NCBI GenBank assembly: GCA_003516765.1
Contig: DPCD01000068.1
Location: 1-5,119 of the forward strand
Source of the DNA: Clostridiales bacterium
GTDB lineage: Bacteria; Bacillota; Clostridia; Oscillospirales; Oscillospiraceae
Direction: 5' to 3'
DNA length: 5,119 nt
The notes beneath the pieces are model-generated. The model had not been told where the DNA came from. It searched no databases and saw nothing but the letters and a program-made list of their open reading frames with translations. Each line of letters begins with the position of its first letter. The stretch's first letter is position 1. Made by a program: the position numbers and the translations under genes. Positions 1 to 5,119 of the stretch are shown piece after piece.

Positions 1-473
1 TTGTTAAGTCCCTCGTAGGCAAGCCCGCCTGTAAGCGCGCCGTCTCCGACGAGGGCGATAACGCTGTAGTCCTGCTTTTCCAGCGTCCTTGCCCGCGCCA
101 TGCCGAGCGCGACCGAAACGGCGTTGGATGCATGCCCGGCGATAAAAGCGTCTGCGATGCTCTCCGCCGGGTCCGGAAAGCCGGACATACCGCCGAACTG
201 ACGCAGCCGGTCAAAGCCTTCTGCGCGTCCGGTGAGCAGCTTGTGAACATAGCTCTGATGACCGACATCAAAGACAAGCCGGTCCTTTTTCGTGTCGAAC
301 ACGCGCTCGATGGCAAGCGTCGTCTCCACAACGCCAAGATTCGACGCCAGATGCCCGCCGGTCCGGCTGACATGGCGAACCAGAAACTCGCGGATTTCCC
401 GGCAAAGCTGCCCCTGTTCGGCGTCTGTCAGCGCCAGAAGATCCGCTCTGGTATGAATTTTCTCTAAAATCAT
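1..473 (-). CDS. dxs: 1-deoxy-D-xylulose-5-phosphate synthase, N-terminal part (cut by window edge)
   Basis: DXS condenses pyruvate and glyceraldehyde 3-phosphate, using thiamine diphosphate, to make 1-deoxy-D-xylulose 5-phosphate, the first step of the MEP isoprenoid pathway in the cytoplasm. The visible part is 157 complete codons out of about 620 usual for the family. It shows the standard N-terminal order: GGHLASNLGVVE (39-50), DVGHQSYVHK (69-78), LTGR (80-83), RQFGGMSGFP (91-100), GHASNAVS (113-120) and the diphosphate/Mg-binding GDGALTGG (143-150). The ATG at 473-471 is preceded by GAGGT at 482-478. The gene starts 27 bases after the oapA stop with no promoter visible between them, so it is probably cotranscribed with oapA and the OLE RNA. 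One oddity is that the position aligning with the conserved His of the 'ALH' motif (E. coli His49) is Glu56 here. Identification is secure; the C-terminal two thirds are not visible. Confidence 0.97.
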   Translation of the reverse strand, partial: MILEKIHTRADLLALTDAEQGQLCREIREFLVRHVSRTGGHLASNLGVVETTLAIERVFDTKKDRLVFDVGHQSYVHKLLTGRAEGFDRLRQFGGMSGFPDPAESIADAFIAGHASNAVSVALGMARARTLEKQDYSVIALVGDGALTGGLAYEGLN

Positions 474-500
474 ACGTACCTCATAACCACAACGCCCGCT

Positions 501-1091
501 TTACCGCCTGCGTTTCGGACGGAGTTTTTCGGGAATGGTATGGAAAAAATGCAGAACCATCGCCGCCGTGCGGACGACGCTTGTACTGGAATCGATGGCA
601 AAGGATTTGCCGCATGCCTTTCCGCCGACGGTCAGCCCTGCCGCCAGCGCCGACATGGCAAGCGTCAGAACGATCTCGCGCATACCCGGATGCATTGCCA
701 GCACGCGCGCAGCAATGGTCGCCGCGGCAGAGCCGGAAATGACGCCGCAGATATCGCCGATGACGTCGTTGCAGAACGACGACACGCGCCCGGCGTTTCG
801 GATCAGCTTCAGCGCCTGCGTCGCTTCCGGCACCTTGCGCGACGCCATCGAGTGAAACGGCTTTTCGTCCGCCGCCGTCACCGCAACGCCGATGATATCA
901 AACACAATGCCGATGGCAATGATGCAGATGAGAATCACAAACGACACACCGAGCGTCGCGCTTGAGAGTAAATTGGTCGATATGAGAGACATCACCGCCG
1001 AAATCAGGACGGTTATGAAAAAAATCGTAAAAATCCAGCGCCAATCCGGACCTTGCTTCTTCGGCGCCTTGCTGTTTTTCTGCGCAGCCAA
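501..1091 (-). CDS. oapA: OLE-associated membrane protein OapA
   Basis: This is a 196-residue integral membrane protein that I identify as OapA, the protein that binds OLE RNA and holds it at the cell membrane; homologues are often annotated as CorB-like or DUF21-like. Seen directly: a basic N-terminus (KKQGPDWRW near 11-19), hydrophobic segments at about 18-39, 44-73, 112-132 and 138-158, and a very basic C-terminus (RPKRRR, 191-196). Between helices 2 and 3 lies a conserved-looking stretch, ADEKPFHSMAS (74-84), followed by DVIGD (109-113). The latter fits the DxxxD motif reported as needed for OapA function in Bacillus halodurans. The start is TTG (1091-1089): AGGAG lies 8 bases upstream and an in-frame TAG sits just beyond it, so no upstream start is possible. 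Neighbours are the OLE RNA upstream and dxs 27 bases downstream, the same order as in B. halodurans. The identification rests on size, topology, motif and synteny, not on an alignment. Confidence 0.88.
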   Translation of the reverse strand: MAAQKNSKAPKKQGPDWRWIFTIFFITVLISAVMSLISTNLLSSATLGVSFVILICIIAIGIVFDIIGVAVTAADEKPFHSMASRKVPEATQALKLIRNAGRVSSFCNDVIGDICGVISGSAAATIAARVLAMHPGMREIVLTLAMSALAAGLTVGGKACGKSFAIDSSTSVVRTAAMVLHFFHTIPEKLRPKRRR

Positions 1092-1099
1092 TCGTTTAT

Positions 1100-1104
1100 C
1101 TCCT
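1100..1104 (-). promoter_or_regulatory. Ribosome binding site of oapA (sets a TTG start)
   Basis: AGGAG on the minus strand lies 8 bases upstream of TTG at 1091-1089. The same frame has a TAG about six codons upstream, and the protein shows no other plausible start before its first membrane helix. This makes TTG the likely initiation codon, and it may keep OapA expression low relative to the RNA. Confidence 0.7.
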
Positions 1105-1132
1105 ACCTAATCTGAGCTTTCACATGTACCGC

Positions 1133-1158
1133 ATTGAAAAATTGCAAAATTTTTCAAT
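1133..1158 (-). repeat. AT-rich inverted repeat at the OLE/oapA boundary
   Basis: A perfect 11-base inverted repeat (ATTGAAAAATT at 1133-1143, its complement at 1148-1158) encloses a 4-base loop. On the transcribed minus strand it forms a weak A-U-rich hairpin just after the structured RNA and about 30 bases before the oapA ribosome binding site. No U-run follows the hairpin, so it is not a canonical intrinsic terminator. It could mark the 3' end or a processing site of the RNA, or modulate read-through into oapA; this role is inference. Confidence 0.6.
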
Positions 1159-1159
1159 A

Positions 1160-1829
1160 GTCTTTTTGATGGCAGCAGATCTGGTTAATCTTACGGCTTA
1201 GGTCGGGTTTGTTTTCCACCCGGGCAGCCTCCCGTCGCCGAAGAGGCGGTTTCCCTTTCATGCCCGGGCCGGTTTGTTGCCAAAACCGGTACCCGATTGC
1301 CACTGAGTCCGTACCGCAATCCCAGATCTGCCCTTTCGACAGCCTAGGTGATTTCCACAACAGCTTTCTTCCGGTTCTAATCCTCTTTTGCAGACAGTGT
1401 TTCCAGAAGCGCGTTTGCCCTCGTTTTTCGAAGGTGTCGGCGCGCCTTTCCCCGAGCTGTCCACGCAAGGCAGGCTACGCTGCACACAGCGTTCACGGCG
1501 TAAAAGCCGGGTAGCACCGCAATGCAGGTTCAAGCCGGTACCGTACAACGGTCGTTTAGACCACAAAGGGAGTACGCCGCTGCACGAGATCCGGTCTCCA
1601 CAGCGGGCGGGTCGCTCATTTCATGCCATTGAAACGCGCCCGACCGCCGCAGGCAAAGTTGCCTCCCCCCAGCATCCACCCCAGACTGGGCGTAAGAAGC
1701 AGACACCAGAGGCTTCATAGATGTGCCCTTTAAAGGATTTTTAGGCCCTTCCTCGAAACCGGCAGGCTGACTAGGATACTGCGCCATCGTTCGCCGCGCG
1801 GAAGACAAAGGCGCCAAGCCGCGCAAGCT
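1160..1829 (-). ncRNA. ole: OLE (Ornate, Large, Extremophilic) non-coding RNA
   Basis: OLE RNA is a large structured bacterial RNA that forms a membrane-associated ribonucleoprotein with OapA and further proteins. In Bacillus halodurans it is linked to tolerance of cold, short-chain alcohols and magnesium stress. The call rests on four points. First, it sits between ispA and oapA-dxs, the diagnostic synteny. Second, its length of about 670 bases is close to the roughly 610 bases known for the class. Third, there is no credible coding sequence across 850 bases. Fourth, there are many local helices: 1796-1801/1819-1824, 1651-1664, 1577-1606 (nested), 1477-1492, 1295-1300/1316-1321, 1269-1275/1283-1289 and 1219-1226/1261-1268. 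A 10-bp helix (1175-1184/1322-1331) closes a 3' domain, and 1814-1821 can pair with 1194-1202 to join the ends. The 5' end is placed 7 bases after the -10 box; the 3' end is approximate. I did not compare it with an OLE covariance model. Confidence 0.88.
1175..1331 (-). other. Multi-branched 3' structural domain of the OLE RNA
   Basis: A 10-bp perfect pairing (1175-1184 with 1322-1331, containing CAGATCTG) encloses three side-by-side hairpins. These are a 6-bp stem at 1295-1300/1316-1321, a 7-bp stem (CCGGTTT/AAACCGG) at 1269-1275/1283-1289, and an 8-bp stem (CCCGGGCA/TGCCCGGG) at 1219-1226/1261-1268. The last can hold a further inner GCCTC/GAGGC helix. The nesting is consistent and without clashes, as expected of a selected RNA fold. 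Positions were worked out by hand and not by a folding program. Confidence 0.65.
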
Positions 1830-1835
1830 CCGCAT

Positions 1836-1864
1836 ATTATACCATGAATTCAATGCATATACAA
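1836..1864 (-). promoter_or_regulatory. Sigma-A promoter of the OLE-oapA-dxs unit
   Basis: Minus strand -35 box TTGTAT (1864-1859), a 17-base spacer, and a consensus -10 box TATAAT (1841-1836). Transcription would start near 1829. The AT-rich promoter region contrasts with the GC-rich RNA that follows. It lies between the ispA terminator and the structured RNA, so it would drive OLE independently of ispA. Confidence 0.85.
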
Positions 1865-1899
1865 GCCGATATTCAATAATATTCTATGAACGCAGCAGC

Positions 1900-1934
1900 A
1901 AAAAGGACTCTCTTTTTCCAAAGAGAGTCCTTTT
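1900..1934 (-). terminator. Intrinsic terminator after ispA
   Basis: A perfect 15-bp stem (1901-1915 with 1920-1934, core GGACTCTCTTT) has a 4-base loop. It is followed on the minus strand by five T (1904-1900), which overlap the base of the stem. It begins eight bases after the ispA stop codon, so it should end most transcription of the tsaD-like-xseA-xseB-ispA operon before the OLE promoter. Because A-runs precede the stem as well, it is symmetric enough to work on the other strand too, although no plus-strand gene needs it. Confidence 0.9.
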
Positions 1935-1941
1935 GTCAGCG

Positions 1942-2808
1942 TCAGCATTCGCGGATGGCAAGCTTCATCGAAAGCTCCTTTAAAAATTCGGAGTCTTCAA
2001 ACACGCCGAGCGCTTCGATCGATTTCTGCGTTTCCTTTTCAATGAGCCGTGAGCAGGCGCCCACGCCGTAGAGCCGCACGAACGTGTTCTTGTTTTCGTC
2101 CATGCCGGTCGCTTTTCCCATTTTTCCGGCGTCGCCGAGAACGTCCAGCATGTCGTCTCTGGTCTGGAACGCAAGCCCCAGCGCCTCCGCGTAGCGGTCT
2201 GCCGCATCGAGCTGCTCCTGCGTGCCGCCCGCGGCAATCACGCCGAGCTGGCAGGCTGCGGAAATGAGCGCGCCGGTTTTGAGCCGGTGGACATTGTAAA
2301 TTTCTTCTTCCGTCAGAACCAGCTGCTCGCCCGCCAGGTCCAGCACCTGCCCGCCGACCATGCCGCATTCTCCCGCGCGCTGCGAAAGAAGCGCCACGGC
2401 TTTCCCGATCCGCTCCGCCGGAAGCTCTGCACGCGCCAGCTGCCCGAACGCCGCTGTCAAAAGCGCGTCGCCTGCCAGCACCGCATTCGCCTCGCCGAAA
2501 ACCTTATGGTTCGTAAGTCTGCCGCGCCGGTAGTCGTCGTTGTCCATGCAGGGAAGATCGTCATGAATCAGACTGTACGTATGAACCATCTCGATTGCCG
2601 CCGCAAACGGCATTGCTTTTTCCGCGTCGCCGCCGCAGATCCGGCAGAATTCCAGCACCAGAATCGGGCGGATGCGCTTGCCGCCGGCAAGAAGACTGTA
2701 GCGCATCGCGTCAAACAGCTGCTTCTGCGGCGCGTCTTCCGCAAAAAACGTCTGCAGATACGCTTCGACGGTTTTCTGATAGCCTTCCATCACATCTTTA
2801 AACGTCAT
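1942..2808 (-). CDS. ispA: Short-chain trans-prenyl diphosphate synthase (farnesyl/geranylgeranyl diphosphate synthase)
   Basis: A cytoplasmic enzyme that condenses isopentenyl diphosphate with allylic diphosphates, giving farnesyl (or related C10-C20) diphosphate for quinones, undecaprenol and other isoprenoids. With the start chosen here it has 288 residues, normal for the family. Motifs: GGKRIRP (42-48, diphosphate binding), the first Asp-rich motif DDLPCMD (83-89) with RRGR following, GMVGGQ (149-154), LKTGAL (176-181) and the second Asp-rich motif DDMLD (218-222). The two-residue insertion in the first motif and the preceding HTYSLIH resemble Bacillus subtilis IspA, favouring a C15 product; exact chain length is inferred. 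The ATG at 2808 has GGAG 10 bases upstream and overlaps xseB by 11 bases. ATGs at 2817 and 2841 also lie in frame but have poorer ribosome-site spacing or a larger overlap. It is the last gene before the terminator. Confidence 0.95.
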   Translation of the reverse strand: MTFKDVMEGYQKTVEAYLQTFFAEDAPQKQLFDAMRYSLLAGGKRIRPILVLEFCRICGGDAEKAMPFAAAIEMVHTYSLIHDDLPCMDNDDYRRGRLTNHKVFGEANAVLAGDALLTAAFGQLARAELPAERIGKAVALLSQRAGECGMVGGQVLDLAGEQLVLTEEEIYNVHRLKTGALISAACQLGVIAAGGTQEQLDAADRYAEALGLAFQTRDDMLDVLGDAGKMGKATGMDENKNTFVRLYGVGACSRLIEKETQKSIEALGVFEDSEFLKELSMKLAIREC

Positions 2809-3034
2809 CTCGTTCATACTCCGTTTCTGCCGGTGTGCCATCGGCGGTTTTCATCAGCTTCACGACCTCCAGCTCCGCCTTGTCCAGCAGCTTGCCGCAG
2901 GTGTCTACCAGCGCCGTGCCCTCCTGAAAAAGCTTGAGCGCATCTTCCAGCGGCACATTTCCCTGCTCAAGCTGGCGGACAATTTCGTCAAGTCTCGTGA
3001 TCGACTGTTCAAAGGTCTGTGATTTCTTCGCCAT
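2798..3034 (-). CDS. xseB: Exodeoxyribonuclease VII small subunit
   Basis: The small subunit of exonuclease VII, which with XseA degrades single-stranded DNA from both ends into short oligonucleotides during repair and recombination. The 78-residue length is typical. The family signature runs FEQSITRLDEIVRQLEQGN (8-26), VPLEDALKLFQEG (27-39) and a final helix LLDKAELEVVKL (49-60), which together form the expected helical hairpin. The start ATG (3034-3032) follows AGGAGG with a 6-base gap, an ideal ribosome site. The gene overlaps the end of xseA by 26 bases and the start of ispA by about 11, so translation is probably coupled, which suits a complex needing several small subunits per large one. 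Confidence 0.96.
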   Translation of the reverse strand: MAKKSQTFEQSITRLDEIVRQLEQGNVPLEDALKLFQEGTALVDTCGKLLDKAELEVVKLMKTADGTPAETEYERDDV

Positions 3035-4241
3035 TGCGTTCCTCCTGGATTTGCGTCACGGAAGCGGTGAAGCTCCCCTGATGTAGTTTTATGTCAACTT
3101 GTTCTCCGATTTGCACCTGCGCCGCGCGCTGTACCACGCGACCGTCCGACGTTAAAACCACGCTGTAGCCGCGCGCAAGGACCTTGAGCGGGCTCAGCGC
3201 GTCGAGCTTCGCCGTCAGATGGATGAAGCGCTGCTTCTGCCCTGCCAGATTTCGCTGCGCCGCCGCACCGAGGCGCTGTGCGCTGTGGTCCAGCAGCAAT
3301 CGTTTTTCGTTTACATAATTGATCGGCGACTGCAGCACCCGGCGATTTTTCAATCCGTCGAGCGTTTTCCGGTCGAGCTTGAGCCGCTTCTGCATCGCCT
3401 GCGCCATGCGCGTCTGCGCGGCAAGAAGATATGTGCGCAGATCGTTCTGGTCCGGCGCGACAAGCTCTGCCGCATTCGACGGCGTTGCCGCGCGCACATC
3501 GGCAACAAAGTCCGAAATCGTCACGTCCGGCTCGTGCCCGACCGCACTCACGACCGGAATTTCGGACGCGAAAATCGCCCGCGCCACGCGCTCGTCGTTG
3601 AACGCCCAGAGGTCCTCCATCGAGCCGCCGCCGCGCCCGGTGATGATTACGTCTGCAACCCTGTATTTGTTCGCGTACCGGATGGCGCCCGCAATCTCCG
3701 CCGGCGCTTCTGCCCCCTGCACGCGCACGGGAAGAATCACGACCTTGCTCAAAGGATACCGCTTTCCCAGAATGCGCAGCATGTCCATGATTGCTGCGCC
3801 TGCGCCGGAGGTGATGATTGCGATGCGGTGCGGAAACGGCGGCAGCGGCTTTTTGTACTGCGCGTCGAACAGTCCCTCGGAAGAGAGCTTCCGCTTGAGC
3901 TGTTCAAACGCGACATACAGATCGCCCACGCCATCGGGCGTTACATCGCTGCAATACAGCTGATACGCGCCGTCGCGCGGAAAAACTGTAATGCGCCCCA
4001 TCGCCAGCACCTTCATGCCGTTTTCCGGTCGGAAGCGAAGACGCGCCGCGCTGGAACGGAACATCACGCAGCGCAGCGCGCCGCCTGCATCCTTGAGGGT
4101 AAAATAGTGGTGCCCCGAGGGATAGATTTTGTAGTTGCTCAGCTCGCCGCGAATGCACAGACCCGCGAGAAGCTCGTCGCCGTCCAGGAGATTTTTGATA
4201 TACTCGTTGACCTGGCTGACGTCCAGAATCTGTCGTTCCAT
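3009..4241 (-). CDS. xseA: Exodeoxyribonuclease VII large subunit
   Basis: The catalytic subunit of exonuclease VII, acting on single-stranded DNA. With this start it has 410 residues, slightly short for the family (about 400-460). Domain order (numbered from the upstream ATG at 4247): an N-terminal OB-fold (about 5-105, with GELSNYK, GHHYFTLKD and PENGMKVLAMG), then the nuclease core (about 140-260) with GRGGGSMEDLWAFNDE (204-219) and SAVGHEPDVTISDFVADVRAATPSNAAE (234-261). A basic, probably coiled-coil region (270-345) follows, and the C-terminal LSPLKVLARGYSVV (351-364). Two ATGs lie two codons apart, at 4247 and 4241. AGGGGG at 4254-4249 is 7 bases from the second but only 1 from the first, so I prefer 4241. 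The first would overlap the upstream stop as ATGA. Identification is secure. Confidence 0.96.
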   Translation of the reverse strand: MERQILDVSQVNEYIKNLLDGDELLAGLCIRGELSNYKIYPSGHHYFTLKDAGGALRCVMFRSSAARLRFRPENGMKVLAMGRITVFPRDGAYQLYCSDVTPDGVGDLYVAFEQLKRKLSSEGLFDAQYKKPLPPFPHRIAIITSGAGAAIMDMLRILGKRYPLSKVVILPVRVQGAEAPAEIAGAIRYANKYRVADVIITGRGGGSMEDLWAFNDERVARAIFASEIPVVSAVGHEPDVTISDFVADVRAATPSNAAELVAPDQNDLRTYLLAAQTRMAQAMQKRLKLDRKTLDGLKNRRVLQSPINYVNEKRLLLDHSAQRLGAAAQRNLAGQKQRFIHLTAKLDALSPLKVLARGYSVVLTSDGRVVQRAAQVQIGEQVDIKLHQGSFTASVTQIQEERNGEEITDL

Positions 4242-4243
4242 GC

Positions 4244-5119
4244 TCATTCCCCCTGCAGCCAGGTCAGAACGGCAATGCCCATGGCATTGTCGGTGGAAAA
4301 CTCGGGCGGCGAGAAAACCGCTTCAAAATCCCGGCAAGACTGCCGCAGCTGTGCGTTGGACGCAACGCCGCCGGAGAAGACCACCGGAAAACCCGGATAC
4401 TGCTTCAGCGCCTCGCGCGTGACCGAGACGATACACGAGCAGACGCAGTTGAGCACATATTTTGCCGTATCGGCAGGGCTATGCGTCGCGTCAAAAAACG
4501 CGTGCATCTTGTTCTCCAGACCGGAGAACGAAAACGCCAGACCGTTCAGCTTGACCTTAAACCGCTCGCGGCAGCCAGATTCCCGGCTGAGACGGTCAAT
4601 TTCTTTTCCCGACGGAAAGCGCAGGCCGAGCGTGTTCCCTGTCCGGTCGATAAGCTGCCCGGCGGAAATATCCTGCGTGCCGCCGATTTTTTCGGCGTTC
4701 ACGTTTTTGTTTCCGGGCGTTACGAGCAGCAGCTCCGTCGTTCCGCCGGACAGGTGCCACGCCAGATGCGGCGTATCCATCAGATCCATGCGCCCGGAAG
4801 ACCAGCAGGCAGCCGCGATGTGCCCCTGCTGATGGGAAAACGCATAAAACGGCACGCCCAGAACCGTTGCCAGATTCTGCGCCTGACTGGCCCCCGCCAG
4901 AAAACAGGGCATGTATGACCCTTCGACCGCTCTGGGTCTGGTCGATGCGCCGACGGCGCGGATTTCGTCTCTCGAAATCTCTGTAAAAAGCTTCTCTACC
5001 AGCTCCGGCAGGCGCTTGACATGGGAAAACAGCGCGTCGGACTGCCGAAGCCCCAGCTCGCCTTCCCGGACATCCAAAAGACGTGAGCAGTTTTTACCGC
5101 TCACGCCGTCAAATGCAGC
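4244..5119 (-). CDS. TsaD/Kae1-family paralogue (annotated as O-sialoglycoprotein endopeptidase), 5' end cut by window edge
   Basis: A member of the ASKHA-fold TsaD/Kae1/YgjD family. True TsaD makes the N6-threonylcarbamoyladenosine modification of tRNA; this sequence looks like a shorter clostridial paralogue of unknown function rather than the core TsaD. Visible: 291 residues. Family features (numbered from the window edge): STRPRAVEGSYMPCF (59-73), the metal-binding HQQGH (96-100, matching TsaD HxxxH), the phosphate loop-like LSGGTTE (123-129), GGTQDISAGQLIDR (146-159), FSFSGLENK (196-204), SGGVASN (249-255) and TDN (276-278), whose Asp is the third metal ligand in TsaD. Metal and nucleotide sites therefore look intact. 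The frame is open to the edge with family-like residues (AAFDG) before the internal GTG at 5104, so that GTG is not the start. It abuts xseA by two bases, so it belongs to the same operon. Confidence 0.85.
   Translation of the reverse strand, partial: AAFDGVSGKNCSRLLDVREGELGLRQSDALFSHVKRLPELVEKLFTEISRDEIRAVGASTRPRAVEGSYMPCFLAGASQAQNLATVLGVPFYAFSHQQGHIAAACWSSGRMDLMDTPHLAWHLSGGTTELLLVTPGNKNVNAEKIGGTQDISAGQLIDRTGNTLGLRFPSGKEIDRLSRESGCRERFKVKLNGLAFSFSGLENKMHAFFDATHSPADTAKYVLNCVCSCIVSVTREALKQYPGFPVVFSGGVASNAQLRQSCRDFEAVFSPPEFSTDNAMGIAVLTWLQGE

Noticed and set aside
1174..1331. The palindrome CAGATCTG occurring twice as an operator pair
   Set aside because: The two copies extend as complementary arms of a 10-bp helix inside the RNA, so base pairing explains them better than regulator binding.
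1160..1829. RNase P RNA, tmRNA or 6S RNA as the identity of the non-coding block
   Set aside because: I see no GAGGAAAGTCC-type RNase P core, no tRNA-like CCA end or tag frame of tmRNA, and the length is far above 6S RNA. The ispA/oapA-dxs setting fits OLE instead.
1154..1853. Several overlapping open frames of about 100 codons on both strands within the gap (for example 1154-1468, 1258-1566 and 1530-1853 on minus; 1209-1514 and 1388-1720 on plus)
   Set aside because: They overlap one another in different frames and give low-complexity, Arg/Pro-rich products with no recognisable family. They coincide with a region dense in RNA helices, which explains them as chance frames in structured GC-rich sequence.
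2839..2841. Upstream ATG of ispA giving 299 residues
   Set aside because: It would overlap xseB by 44 bases and has no ribosome site. The family usually begins close to the FKDVMEGYQ segment, which fits the ATG at 2808 (or 2817).
3219..4832. Long plus-strand open frame (537 codons)
   Set aside because: It runs antisense across two certain genes, xseA and the TsaD-like gene. Its product is rich in Arg, His and Cys and has no domain. Such shadows are common opposite GC-rich genes.
5102..5104. GTG as the start of the TsaD-like gene
   Set aside because: The frame stays open to the window edge, the preceding residues (AAFDG) look like family sequence, and the protein would lack its N-terminal ASKHA strand. 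The true start lies outside the window.

Overview
The window reads as a moderately GC-rich Firmicute of the class Clostridia. The protein sequences and gene order resemble Oscillospiraceae/Ruminococcaceae, judged by eye from protein similarity only. Every gene I can support lies on the minus strand, so the biological reading direction is right to left.

Reading right to left, the first block is a tightly packed operon. It holds a TsaD/Kae1-family paralogue (5' end cut by the window edge), xseA and xseB (the two subunits of exonuclease VII), and ispA (a short-chain trans-prenyl diphosphate synthase). The genes overlap or nearly touch. The block ends in a strong intrinsic terminator (1900-1934) eight bases after the ispA stop codon.

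The second block starts at a near-consensus sigma-A promoter (-35 TTGTAT, 17-base spacer, -10 TATAAT; 1836-1864). It begins with about 700 bases of non-coding, highly structured sequence (about 1160-1829). After that come a four-helix membrane protein of 196 residues and the start of dxs (1-deoxy-D-xylulose-5-phosphate synthase), which runs off the left edge.

The key result is the non-coding block. A roughly 0.6-0.7 kb structured RNA between ispA and a small membrane protein followed by dxs is the diagnostic setting of OLE (Ornate, Large, Extremophilic) RNA. The membrane protein matches its partner OapA, including a DxxxD motif. I therefore call an OLE ribonucleoprotein locus. It is a known but rare RNA class, and the organism here looks like an ordinary gut-type clostridium rather than an extremophile.

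The genes connect in this way: dxs makes the first committed intermediate of the MEP isoprenoid pathway and ispA condenses the C5 units, while OLE and OapA sit physically between them. The terminator/promoter pair suggests that OLE, oapA and dxs form their own transcription unit. xseA/xseB act in DNA repair and are common upstream neighbours of ispA in Firmicutes.
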